Shown piece after piece: positions 34,886 to 42,902 of a stretch of 64,000 nucleotides of DNA. The translations under genes and the position numbers were made by a program. Below the pieces are notes generated by a model, which was not told where the DNA came from, did no database searches, and worked only from the letters and a program-made list of their open reading frames with translations. Positions within the stretch are counted from its first letter, which is position 1; each line of letters begins with the position of its first letter. Source of the DNA: an uncultured Acetobacteraceae bacterium (GTDB lineage Bacteria > Pseudomonadota > Alphaproteobacteria > Acetobacterales > Acetobacteraceae); NCBI GenBank assembly GCA_903924985.1, contig CAIYDT010000056.1, positions 48,388 to 112,387 on the forward strand, in the 5' to 3' direction.

Positions 34886-35698
34886 ATGGCGGAAGACCCC
34901 GTCCCGGCGGTCACGGAAGCCGAGGCCACCGGGGACATCGCGGCCATCTTCGCGGATATTCGGGCGGTCTACCGGGTCGGGGTGGTGAACCTGATCTGGC
35001 GGCATTTGGCCACGATCCCGGATGCGCTGCCCTGGGCCTGGCAGGCGATCCGCCCGTTGTTTGTCGATACCACGATACAGTATCAGGCCGCCGTTCTGCG
35101 TGGCGGCCTTAGCCTCCCGGTCCTGCCGCCGATCCCGCCCGAGGTCCTTTCCGCGCTGGGGCTTTCTCCCGGTGATCTCGCGCGCATCCGCGCCGTGCTG
35201 GAGGCGTACCACCGCACCAACAGCATGGCGCTGGTCGCATTGACGGCCCTTGCGCATCCGGGCAACCCGCGACGCCCCGCTTCGACGGTGCCGGTGGAAT
35301 GCGATGAGGGGCCGGACGAAATCCCGCTCCCACCGCTACCGTCGCTGGATGCTCTGCCGCCGGACGTCGGCGCACTTGTCAACCGGCTCAACAGCTTCGG
35401 GACCGTCGCGGAAAAGCCGATCCTGGCCAGCATGTACCGGCATCTTGCCCATTGGCCACCCTATCTGGGGTTGGTTTGGGCTGTGCTTGCGCCGCTGCAC
35501 CAGTCCGGTACGCTGCATGCGGCGATCGCCGTCACCGCCGCCCGTGCGAAAGCCCTGTCCGCGACCATCCTCATGCCCAACAAACCGCCTCCGCCCGGCG
35601 CGCGGGAGGCGATCGCGCCGTTTATCGATGACGTCCTCCCCAAAATGGTGGCGATCTGTGGCATGTTGCATGCGATGACCACCGCACCGGACGCCTGA
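34886..35698 (+). CDS. DehI-family haloacid dehalogenase-like protein
   Basis: The 270-aa protein shows the pseudo-duplicated helical pattern of group-I haloacid dehalogenases: an N-terminal repeat (GDIAAIFADIRAVYRVGVVN followed by LIWRHLATIPDALPWAW) and a C-terminal counterpart (LASMYRHLAHWPPYLGLVWA). DehI enzymes act on both enantiomers of 2-haloacids without an ester intermediate. The specific catalytic residues were not verified, so dehalogenase activity is inference. It lies 14 bp after the gamma-glutamyltransferase gene, probably in its operon, and directly precedes the Sel1 gene. Confidence 0.65.
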   Translation: MAEDPVPAVTEAEATGDIAAIFADIRAVYRVGVVNLIWRHLATIPDALPWAWQAIRPLFVDTTIQYQAAVLRGGLSLPVLPPIPPEVLSALGLSPGDLARIRAVLEAYHRTNSMALVALTALAHPGNPRRPASTVPVECDEGPDEIPLPPLPSLDALPPDVGALVNRLNSFGTVAEKPILASMYRHLAHWPPYLGLVWAVLAPLHQSGTLHAAIAVTAARAKALSATILMPNKPPPPGAREAIAPFIDDVLPKMVAICGMLHAMTTAPDA

Positions 35699-35740
35699 CC
35701 CATTCGTATCGCCGCCCTGATCGCTGCTGCCCTGGTTCTG

Positions 35741-38347
35741 ATGGCGCTGGCGCCGGAGACCGCTCCGCCGCCGGAGGTGCCGTTCGGCATCGTGGCTGTG
35801 CCGGACGTGAACGCCCAATCCTACCCGCCGCGCCGGGTATTCAGCCGCTCCGATTTTCGGTCGCTGGTCACCAGGGCGATGGACGGCGACGCCGCCGCGG
35901 CCGCCGAACTGGGGCAGATGTATGCCCGTGGCGGTTCGATGTTGGTCAATACCGACGAAGCCTTCCGCTGGCTCACCCGCGCCATCGACCTGGGCTCTGA
36001 CCCCGCTCGGCGGGAGTTCGGGCTGCTACTGCTGCGCCTGACCGGCACGCAGCGTGATCCCGCCCGGGCGGCCCCGCTGCTGAAGCAGGCGGCCGAGGCA
36101 GGGGATGGGGAGGCGCAGTCGGCCCTCGGCATGCTCTATGCCTGGGGGGAGGGCGTGGAGCGCGACCCCGCCCAGGCCATCGAATGGACCCGCAAAGCGG
36201 CCGATCAGAATGAGCGCTGGGCGCTCGCCAACATGGGCACAATGCTGGAAATGGGTGTCGGCGCGCCCAAGGATCCGGATGCCGCGGCGACCTGGTTTCA
36301 GCGTGCCGCCGACCTCGGGTTATCGGCCGGCGAAGTGCGCCTGGCGTTGCTGTACCTGCGCGGCAATGGGGTCCCCAAGGATCCGGCCCGTGCCTTCGCT
36401 CTGTTGCTCAGCGCGGCGCAGCGGGAGGACCCGATCGCCCAGCGCCTGCTGGGGATGGCCTATCGCGATGGGTGGGGGGTTGCTCCCAACCAAAACGAGT
36501 CCATCGCATGGCTGAAACGCGCCGCCGAACGGTCTGACCCCGATGCGCTGGCGATGATGGCCGACGTCTACCAGCAGGGGCGCGGTGTCCCGCGCGATCA
36601 AATCGAGGCCTGGTCCTGGCTGCTGCGCGCCGGAGAAAGCGGCCACACGCTGGCCGCGGTTTCGTTGGGGCAAGCTTACTACAACGGCTTCCCCGGCCCT
36701 GGTCGCGATCGCGCCGAGGCGGCCCGCTGGTTCGAAAAAGCCCTGCAACACGCGTCGCGGGAAGCCTGGCTGCAACCGGAGGACCGTGGCACCTACCGCG
36801 CCCAGCAACTGGCGCTGGCCCGCTACGCGCTGGGCATGCTGCTGCTGACCGGCGATGGCACCGACAAGGACCAATCCCGAGCCACGGCGCTGTTCGAGGA
36901 AGCCGCCGCCCAGGATAATGGCCTCGCCATCGGCCAACTCGGACGCCTGTACCATTTCGGCACCTGGGTGGCGCAGGACGATGCGAAGGCGGTCGCATTG
37001 CTCCGCCAGGCCGCGGGTCTGAACATTGGTTCGGCCGCGGTCATGCTGGGCGATGCCTACCTGGAGGGGTGGGGCGTCGCAAAGGACGTCAAGCAGGCCG
37101 TTCGGTGGTACCGGGCGGGCGCGGCCCTGCATGAAGCAACGGGTTGGTTAGGTTTGGCGCGCGCCTACGATGCCGGGAACGGGGTACCGAGGGATGGAGC
37201 GGAGGCCGTGGTCTGGTACCAACTCGCCGCCAACGCCGGGCTGGCCGACGCGCAGACCCGCATGGGCGACATCGATCACCTCGGCCTGTACGACCAGCCG
37301 CGCGATGACGCCAAGGCCGCCAACTGGTACCGCGCCGCCGCCAATAGCGGTCACGTGGGGTCGCAATACATGATGGGGGTGCTGACCGAGGCGCGCCCGG
37401 ATGGCGCCAACGAGGCGGCATTCTGGTACCGCAAGGCGTCCGACAAAAGCTGGGCGGCCGCGATCGAACGCCTCGGCGACGCCTATCGCGACGGCACCTT
37501 GGGTTTGGCGAAGGACGACGGGCAGGCCCTGGGCCTGTTCAGGCGCGCGGCCGATGCCGGCGCCGTTCTGGCCCTGGTCGAGGTCGCCCGCTTCACCGAG
37601 AACGGCCGCGGCACGGAACGCGATCCAGTCGCCGCCATGGCGCTGTGGCGGCAGGCTGCCGACAAGGGATTGGCCGTCGCGCAATACCGGATGGGGTTCG
37701 CCAGCCAGATGGGCGAATTCGGGGTTCCCCAGGACGATGCCGAGGCCGTGCGATGGTATCGCCTGGCGGCGGAACAGGAGAACGCGGACGCGCAGATCAA
37801 CCTGGGCGCAATGCTGTTGGGGGGAATCGGGGTCGAGCAGAATGGGGCCGAAGCCGTCAAATGGTACCAGCGCGCCGCCGCCCATGGACATCTTACCGGC
37901 GAATATATGCTCGGCTCCATCTTTTGGGACGGGAAGGCCGGCCAGACACAGGACCACGCCGCGGCGGTTCAGCATTTCCGCGCGGTCGCCGAACAGGGGA
38001 ACCCGGCGGCGCAATACATGATGTCCGTGGCTTACAGCCTGGGCGAGGGCGTGCCGGCGGACGACAAGGAAATGCTGGTTTGGGCCCGCAAAGCGGCCGA
38101 ACAGGGGGAAGGCCTGGCCCTCAACGCGCTGGGCTATTCGATCCTGATCGGCATCGATGGCACATACGACTTCGTGGAAGCCGCGTGCTGGCTGACCCTG
38201 GCGGTGGAGCGGATCACGATCGAGTCGGAACGGCACCGCGCCAAAGTGAACCTGGACACCGTACTGGAGCAGCTGAACGACGTAGAAAAGGTCGAGGCCG
38301 AGTCACGAGCGGCCGTGTGGCGGGCGAAGTTCGCGAGCAAGCCGTAG
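35741..38347 (+). CDS. Sel1-repeat (SLR/TPR-like) protein, probably secreted; start uncertain
   Basis: The 868-aa reading consists almost entirely of about twenty 36-residue Sel1-like repeats (e.g. GDGEAQSALGMLYAWGEGVE, AQYRMGFASQMGEFGVPQD), a solenoid scaffold for protein interactions. The first ATG at 35741 sits inside a hydrophobic stretch: the in-frame codons before it, back to 35702, read IRIAALIAAALVL and then MALAPE, a convincing signal peptide. No ATG, GTG or TTG precedes it; only ATT at 35702, three bases after the upstream stop. The real start may therefore be ATT, or a start codon was lost by mutation or sequencing error. Partners are unknown. Confidence 0.85.
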   Translation: MALAPETAPPPEVPFGIVAVPDVNAQSYPPRRVFSRSDFRSLVTRAMDGDAAAAAELGQMYARGGSMLVNTDEAFRWLTRAIDLGSDPARREFGLLLLRLTGTQRDPARAAPLLKQAAEAGDGEAQSALGMLYAWGEGVERDPAQAIEWTRKAADQNERWALANMGTMLEMGVGAPKDPDAAATWFQRAADLGLSAGEVRLALLYLRGNGVPKDPARAFALLLSAAQREDPIAQRLLGMAYRDGWGVAPNQNESIAWLKRAAERSDPDALAMMADVYQQGRGVPRDQIEAWSWLLRAGESGHTLAAVSLGQAYYNGFPGPGRDRAEAARWFEKALQHASREAWLQPEDRGTYRAQQLALARYALGMLLLTGDGTDKDQSRATALFEEAAAQDNGLAIGQLGRLYHFGTWVAQDDAKAVALLRQAAGLNIGSAAVMLGDAYLEGWGVAKDVKQAVRWYRAGAALHEATGWLGLARAYDAGNGVPRDGAEAVVWYQLAANAGLADAQTRMGDIDHLGLYDQPRDDAKAANWYRAAANSGHVGSQYMMGVLTEARPDGANEAAFWYRKASDKSWAAAIERLGDAYRDGTLGLAKDDGQALGLFRRAADAGAVLALVEVARFTENGRGTERDPVAAMALWRQAADKGLAVAQYRMGFASQMGEFGVPQDDAEAVRWYRLAAEQENADAQINLGAMLLGGIGVEQNGAEAVKWYQRAAAHGHLTGEYMLGSIFWDGKAGQTQDHAAAVQHFRAVAEQGNPAAQYMMSVAYSLGEGVPADDKEMLVWARKAAEQGEGLALNALGYSILIGIDGTYDFVEAACWLTLAVERITIESERHRAKVNLDTVLEQLNDVEKVEAESRAAVWRAKFASKP

Positions 38348-38352
38348 ACGGG

Positions 38353-38562
38353 TTACCCGAATACCCCGGTCCGAGCCTGGAGGCGGCTTTCCGGCACCAC
38401 GCGCTCATGCCCGTCTTCGGCGTTCTTGATCCGGTACTGCAAGTCCCTGGTTTCGCTCGGCATTTGCCGCTCGACCTTGTATTTGCCGCGCGGCGCGTTG
38501 GCGTCGGCGGGGCTTGGCGAGAAATCCACCATCTGGCCCACGGCAAACTTGTGCTTGGTCAT
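38353..38562 (-). CDS. Small conserved protein of unknown function
   Basis: The 69-aa product reads MTKHKFAVGQMVDFSPSP at the start and DLQYRIKNAEDGHERVVPES further on. Small proteins with this KHKFxVGQxVDFxP opening are common in alphaproteobacteria but unnamed. It lies 15 bp after the carD stop on the same strand and converges on the Sel1 gene. It probably shares the carD transcript. Confidence 0.75.
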   Translation of the reverse strand: MTKHKFAVGQMVDFSPSPADANAPRGKYKVERQMPSETRDLQYRIKNAEDGHERVVPESRLQARTGVFG

Positions 38563-38577
38563 CGCAAACTCCTGGTT

Positions 38578-39228
38578 TCAGGCCGCGGCTTCGACAGCCG
38601 CGGCGGCGGCGGCGGCGGCAACCCGTTCCACACGGGACGTATCGGCGGTGCGGGCGGTTTGCAGCGTCGTGGTCAGGCGCTCCATCGCGCCGGCCTTGTC
38701 GGTGCCGGACGCGGCGGCGAACTCCCCGGCCAGGCGGTCGATCCCCAGTTCGAACAGGTTGCGTTGGCTGTAGCTGGTGCCAGAGCCGTCGCCGGCACCG
38801 CGCAGATCGCGCACGACCTCGGCGAGTTGCTTCAGGTCGCCGGAGTTGATTTTCGCCAGATACTCCTGGCCGCGCTTGGCCCAGATCATGCGGCTGACGC
38901 GGGAGCGGCCGGACAGAATGGTCAGAACCTCATTCATCGCTTCGGGGCTGGCGATCTTGCGCAGGCCCGTGGCGCGCGCCTGCGCGACGGGGACCCGCAG
39001 GGTCATGCGGTTTTCTTCGAAGGAGATCTGGATGAGATGCAGCTTGTGGCCGGCCATCTCCTCCACGCCCACGCGGTCGACCTTGCCGACGCCATGGGCG
39101 GGATAGACCACCAGGTCGCCGGCCTGAAAAACTGTCGCGTCGGCCGGCAAGGGTTGCGCGGCCGTCGCCCCCAGGGCCGCATCCACCATTGCCGTCGTGA
39201 TCGGAATCGCAGCCACCAGTTTGTCCAC
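38578..39228 (-). CDS. CarD/CdnL-family transcriptional regulator
   Basis: The 216-aa protein has the RNA-polymerase-interacting domain (DLVVYPAHGVGKVDRVGVEE, KLHLIQISFEENRMTLRVPV) and a helical DNA-binding C-terminal domain (LSGRSRVSRMIWAKRGQEYL). CarD proteins stabilise the open promoter complex. An Ala-rich tail (RVERVAAAAAAAAVEAAA) extends beyond the family core. It is encoded 72 bp downstream of paaD on the same strand; the paa regulon could therefore read into it. Confidence 0.9.
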   Translation of the reverse strand: MDKLVAAIPITTAMVDAALGATAAQPLPADATVFQAGDLVVYPAHGVGKVDRVGVEEMAGHKLHLIQISFEENRMTLRVPVAQARATGLRKIASPEAMNEVLTILSGRSRVSRMIWAKRGQEYLAKINSGDLKQLAEVVRDLRGAGDGSGTSYSQRNLFELGIDRLAGEFAAASGTDKAGAMERLTTTLQTARTADTSRVERVAAAAAAAAVEAAA

Positions 39229-39299
39229 CTAGGTTGTTCAGGAGTTTATATGGGGCGTGTCTACGCCGATTACTGCCCCAGCGACAGGTGCCACCCATT

Positions 39300-39755
39300 T
39301 TAATGACATTTGAAAGTATCGAAGGGTTCGCGACAGGTCAGGCATCGGTGCAGCGATTTGCAGGCGGTGGACCCGAAAGCGCTGATCAGCTCGGTATTTT
39401 TGCTGCCGCATTGGGGGCAGGCGGGGTGGGCGGATGGGTCCGGCGGGGCGATGCCGTATTCCCGCAGTTTGCGGCGCCCGTCCTCGGACATCCAGTCCGT
39501 CGTCCAGGCTGGGGAAAGGACCGAGCGCACGCGGATGGATGAAAAACCGGCGCGGGTAAGGGCGCCCTCGATCTCCCGGGCGATGACCGTCATGGCCGGG
39601 CAGCCAGAGTAGGTGGGGGTGATGGTGACCTCAATTGTGTCGCCGTCGAGTTGGACGTGGCGCAGGATGCCCAGATCTTCGATGGTCAGCACCGGGATTT
39701 CCGGGTCCTCGACCGCGGCGGCGGCGGCCCTGGCTTGCGCCAGGCGGTCTACCAC
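39300..39755 (-). CDS. paaD: Phenylacetyl-CoA epoxidase subunit PaaD
   Basis: PaaD is the DUF59/MIP18-type iron-sulfur maturation subunit of the phenylacetyl-CoA epoxidase system. The 151-aa product has the DUF59 core (VEDPEIPVLTIEDLGILRHV, TITPTYSGCPAM) and a four-cysteine C-terminal zinc or Fe-S module (CPQCGSKNTEL and CKSLHRCLTC). The GTG at 39755 overlaps the paaC stop; a longer frame reading back through paaC is not real. It ends the paa run; paaE is not found downstream. Confidence 0.87.
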   Translation of the reverse strand: MVDRLAQARAAAAAVEDPEIPVLTIEDLGILRHVQLDGDTIEVTITPTYSGCPAMTVIAREIEGALTRAGFSSIRVRSVLSPAWTTDWMSEDGRRKLREYGIAPPDPSAHPACPQCGSKNTELISAFGSTACKSLHRCLTCREPFDTFKCH

Positions 39756-40456
39756 GTCGCGCCGGGGTAGGTGCGGGGCAGAATCTGCATCTCCGCCAGT
39801 AGGTGCCCGAGGTGTTCGGTGTGCCGGCCGTCGCGTCCGCCGGATTGCATCCAGCCGTCGATGGGGCGGGTGAGGGTGGCGCGGGCCAAAATTGGGTCGA
39901 TCGCGCGCAGCCACGTCGAGCGGTCGGTGCGATCGGTGAGTTCGCCGGTGTAAGGCCAGAGCGCATTCACCGCGGTTTGGGCGCGGCGGTGGGATTCCTC
40001 GGTGCCGTCGCCGAGCCGGACCAGCCACGCGGCGGCGTGGCGGACGTGGTAGGCGGTTTCCTTCTCCGCCTTGGCGGCGATGGCGGCGACATCGGGGTCA
40101 TCCGACGTCACCGCGCTGCGCCAGAACTGGTCGGAGGCTGTCGAGACCAGCAGCAACCGAACCATCGTGAAAGCAAAATCCCCGTTCGGCAGCTCGGCGA
40201 TAAGGGCGTTGCGGAACTGGTGGGAGTCGCGGAGGTAGGCGAGGTCGTCCTCCGGCAGCCCGGTCGCCTGATAGAGGGCACGCGCCTGGCCGATCAGGTC
40301 GAGGGCGATGTTGGCGAGGGCGAGTTCTTCCTCCAGCGTTGGGGCATGGCCGGTCCACTCGCTGGTGCGGTGCCCGAGGATCAGCGCGTCGTCGGCCAAC
40401 GTCAGCAGGGTGCGGATGCGGGGGGATTCGGGGACGGCGATGGAGGTGGTGGTCAT
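39749..40456 (-). CDS. paaC: Phenylacetyl-CoA epoxidase structural subunit PaaC
   Basis: The 235-aa product is the non-catalytic ferritin-like partner of PaaA. It shows LLTLADDALILGHRTSEWTG, EEELALANIALDLIGQARAL and ELPNGDFAFTMVRLLLVS as in PaaC proteins. Its ATG at 40456 has GGGGAGG nine bases upstream, but that SD lies in a predicted hairpin (40466-40488). The gene is separated from paaB by 69 bp and overlaps paaD at its end. Confidence 0.92.
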   Translation of the reverse strand: MTTTSIAVPESPRIRTLLTLADDALILGHRTSEWTGHAPTLEEELALANIALDLIGQARALYQATGLPEDDLAYLRDSHQFRNALIAELPNGDFAFTMVRLLLVSTASDQFWRSAVTSDDPDVAAIAAKAEKETAYHVRHAAAWLVRLGDGTEESHRRAQTAVNALWPYTGELTDRTDRSTWLRAIDPILARATLTRPIDGWMQSGGRDGRHTEHLGHLLAEMQILPRTYPGATW

Positions 40457-40465
40457 TTTGAAGAA

Positions 40466-40488
40466 CCTCCCCGTCCCGCAAGGGGAGG
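40466..40488 (-). promoter_or_regulatory. Hairpin that would hide the paaC ribosome-binding site
   Basis: On the minus strand the paaB-paaC gap reads CCTCCCC, then a 9-base loop, then GGGGAGG, then 9 bases to the paaC ATG. The 7-bp GC stem covers the SD. It may reduce or regulate PaaC translation. It could instead be a copy of a dispersed intergenic hairpin. Confidence 0.55.
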
Positions 40489-40525
40489 GGGGATTTTCTT
40501 TCTTTCTCGCCCGTTCCCGGCCATC

Positions 40526-40804
40526 CTACATATGCCCCACTTCGTCGGGCACCTCGTAGAACGTCGGATGCCGGTAGACCTTCGATCCGGTGGGCTCGAA
40601 CAGCATATCCCGGTCGGCTGGGTCCGACGCGACGATGGCGTTGGATGGAACGACCCACAACGACAACCCTTCGCCGCGCCGCGTGTAGACATCGCGGGCT
40701 GCCTGCAGCGCCATCGTGGCGTCGGCGGCGTGCACCGAACCGACATGCTTGTGCGCCAACCCGTTGCGGGCGCGGACGAAGACCTCCCACAGTGGGGTGT
40801 TCAT
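40526..40804 (-). CDS. paaB: Phenylacetyl-CoA epoxidase subunit PaaB
   Basis: The 92-aa product is the small bridging subunit: [38 protein letters not shown] and [12 protein letters not shown] are diagnostic. The ATG at 40804 overlaps the paaA stop (ATGA); an upstream in-frame extension is not family-like. It is required for the PaaABC complex that epoxidises phenylacetyl-CoA with oxygen. Confidence 0.93.
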   Translation of the reverse strand: MNTPLWEVFVRARNGLAHKHVGSVHAADATMALQAARDVYTRRGEGLSLWVVPSNAIVASDPADRDMLFEPTGSKVYRHPTFYEVPDEVGHM

Positions 40805-41769
40805 GCTGCCATCCTGCGTTTCGCGGCGTGGGCCAGGGCGGCTTCCCGTACCCAGGCGCCGTCGTCGTGGGCTTTGCGGCGGGCCTCCAGGCGTTCGCGA
40901 TTGCACGGCCCGTCGCCGGCCAGCACGCGGCGGAATTCGTCCCAGTCGATGGCGCCGAACTGCCAGTGGCCGGTGGCTTCGTCGTAGCGCAGGTCGGGGT
41001 CAGGGAACGTCAGCCCCAGAAAATGCCCCTGCGGCACCGTCGCATCCACGAATTTCTGCCGCAGCCCGTCGTTGGAAAAGCGCTTGATCTTCCAGCGCAT
41101 GGACGCATCCGAGTGCCGGCTGTCGGTATCCGGCGGCCCGAACATCATCAAACACGGCCACCACCAGCGGTTCAGCGCGTCCTGCGCCATTGCCTTCTGT
41201 TCGGGCGTGCCGCCGCACAGGGTCAGCACGATCTCGTAGCCCTGGCGCTGGTGGAAGCTTTCCTCCCGGCAGACGCGGATCATGGCGCGCGCGTAGGGAC
41301 CGAAGGAGCAGCGGCAGAGGGGGATCTGATTCATGATCGCTGCCCCGTCCACCAGCCAGCCGATGGTGCCGATGTCGGCCCAGCTCAAGGTCGGGTAGTT
41401 AAAAATGGACGAGTATTTCGCGCGGCCGGACAGCAGCTGGTCCTCGAGGTCTTCCCGTGCGACGCCCAGGGTTTCGGCGGCGGAATACAGATACAGGCCG
41501 TGCCCGCCTTCGTCCTGCACCTTGGCCAGCAGCGCGGCTTTGCGGCGCAGCGAGGGGGCGCGGGTGATCCAATTCCCCTCCGGCAGCATGCCGACGACTT
41601 CCGAGTGCGCGTGCTGCGAGATTTGCCGGATCAGCGTGCGGCGGTAGGCGTCCGGCATCCAGTCGTTGGGCTCGATCCGCTCTTCGGCGTCGATGCGCGC
41701 CTGGAAGCGGTCGGCTTCCGGGGAGGAGTCGGTGGCGGCTTCCTTGCTGTTCAGGGCCTGACTGTACAT
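40801..41769 (-). CDS. paaA: Phenylacetyl-CoA epoxidase catalytic subunit PaaA
   Basis: PaaA is the di-iron oxygenase subunit that makes ring-1,2-epoxyphenylacetyl-CoA. The 322-aa product shows iron-ligand motifs [20 protein letters not shown] and [13 protein letters not shown] and the characteristic [20 protein letters not shown]. The start at 41769 gives the family length; a 39-residue upstream extension is dropped. It heads a paaABCD run. The upstream YafQ/DinJ pair is on the same strand, 64 bp away. Confidence 0.94.
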   Translation of the reverse strand: MYSQALNSKEAATDSSPEADRFQARIDAEERIEPNDWMPDAYRRTLIRQISQHAHSEVVGMLPEGNWITRAPSLRRKAALLAKVQDEGGHGLYLYSAAETLGVAREDLEDQLLSGRAKYSSIFNYPTLSWADIGTIGWLVDGAAIMNQIPLCRCSFGPYARAMIRVCREESFHQRQGYEIVLTLCGGTPEQKAMAQDALNRWWWPCLMMFGPPDTDSRHSDASMRWKIKRFSNDGLRQKFVDATVPQGHFLGLTFPDPDLRYDEATGHWQFGAIDWDEFRRVLAGDGPCNRERLEARRKAHDDGAWVREAALAHAAKRRMAA

Positions 41770-41833
41770 GGGGGGAGTATGGCGCGGGTGCCTCGAGCGA
41801 GAAAGCGGATTCGCCCGCGGCCGTGCCAGCCCC

Positions 41834-42106
41834 CTATTCGTCGAAGAGGTCGGTGTGACGACCCGTTCGCTCGAATCGCACGACATCGCCGTCCAGGCTG
41901 TAGAGCAGCAGCCAATCCGGTTCGATATGCAAATCCCGGCACCCCCGCCAATTTCCCCGCAAAGGGTGATCGAGCAGGTTGCTCGGCAGTGGCGTTTCCT
42001 CGATCAACACGGTCATGACCGCTCTCAGCTTCGCCATATCCTTGCCGCGTCGCTCGGCCAGCTTGACGTCGCGTTTGAACTGACCGGAATACGAGGGTTG
42101 CCGCAT
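41834..42106 (-). CDS. YafQ-family (RelE-like) mRNA interferase toxin
   Basis: The 90-aa toxin has the YafQ pattern with its catalytic residues: [13 protein letters not shown] (His, Asp, Trp) and RTGRHTDLF (His near the C terminus). RelE-family toxins cleave mRNA in the ribosomal A site. Its ATG follows the antitoxin stop immediately (TGAATG). No lesion is seen. Confidence 0.87.
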   Translation of the reverse strand: MRQPSYSGQFKRDVKLAERRGKDMAKLRAVMTVLIEETPLPSNLLDHPLRGNWRGCRDLHIEPDWLLLYSLDGDVVRFERTGRHTDLFDE

Positions 42107-42364
42107 TCAGATATCGAGGTCCCGGAACAACGCCTCGGCGTCGGGGGCAAAATGCACATCTTCGCCACGCTGGCTTTTTTGCAGGGTCGCCGCGGTCAGG
42201 GCGTTCGGCGTCAAATCCAGTGGGAGCATTTTCTCGCGAGCGATCTTGGTCAACAGGATGCGAACGGCATCCGAAACCGTCAGTCCGATACCCGCCAGCA
42301 CCTCCGATGCTTCGGTTTTGACGGTCTGGTCGACGCGGGCGCGGACGACGGCGTTTGCGGTCAT
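42107..42364 (-). CDS. DinJ/RelB-family antitoxin
   Basis: The 85-aa protein has the ribbon-helix-helix DinJ N terminus (VVRARVDQTVKTEASEVLAG, GLTVSDAVRILLTKIA) and an acidic C-terminal tail (FAPDAEALFRDLDI). The ATG at 42364 is chosen; a long upstream extension runs through intergenic sequence and is not credible. It is directly adjacent to the YafQ gene and probably autorepresses the pair. Confidence 0.87.
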   Translation of the reverse strand: MTANAVVRARVDQTVKTEASEVLAGIGLTVSDAVRILLTKIAREKMLPLDLTPNALTAATLQKSQRGEDVHFAPDAEALFRDLDI

Positions 42365-42902
42365 GGGTTTAGCCTCTGCTTCATATTTCAAATTGTAGCC
42401 CAAATGAGCTACGCCGGCAATGCTGCCGGATATTGACAGTTTCCCGCCGTCATCTTGCCCTGGTCGGCTTGGTGAGTTATTTGACAACGAATAAAATTCT
42501 ACTTCCGCGCTCCGTACCTTGCCATTTCTCCGCCTCCTCGCGGTTTGGCGTGGGTCGCAACGAGCCGCTCCACTTTGCTGCCCGATGTCGCGATACTGCC
42601 TCCTGAGTCCCATGAGATTACCGTCTGCCGCGGTACACCTCAGTTTCTTTGTTCGGCTGGCCACCGCGTAGCGGCGCGAAGCGTCCTTGATAGCGGTGAG
42701 CACGGCGTCATTCTCGATCAGCAGGAACGACCTGGCACTTCCAACGGCAGTCAACTGGGCTCGTTGCGACCCACGCCAAACAGCGAGGAGCCCGAATATG
42801 GGATTGCCGAACGTCCCAGGGAAGCCCAATCCGACGCGCTGGCCCCGCACCGCCAAACATGGGACAAACGGGACAACACGCCGCCCACCTGAAAGACCCG
42901 CC
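42365..42902. other. Intergenic stretch with a MITE-like inverted-repeat element
   Basis: About 540 bases between the antitoxin and acyl-CoA dehydrogenase starts. It contains the 33-base inverted repeats at 42534-42566 and 42758-42790 and is otherwise without a credible gene. The divergent promoters for both flanking genes must lie here. Confidence 0.65.
42534..42790. repeat. 33-base inverted repeats enclosing 191 bases (MITE-like)
   Basis: The arms at 42534-42566 and 42758-42790 are inverted copies with a single mismatch and share the core GTTTGGCGTGGGTCGCAACG. The interior has no credible gene. Size and terminal inverted repeats resemble a non-autonomous transposable element or a large hairpin repeat. 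No target-site duplication could be confirmed by eye. Confidence 0.72.
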
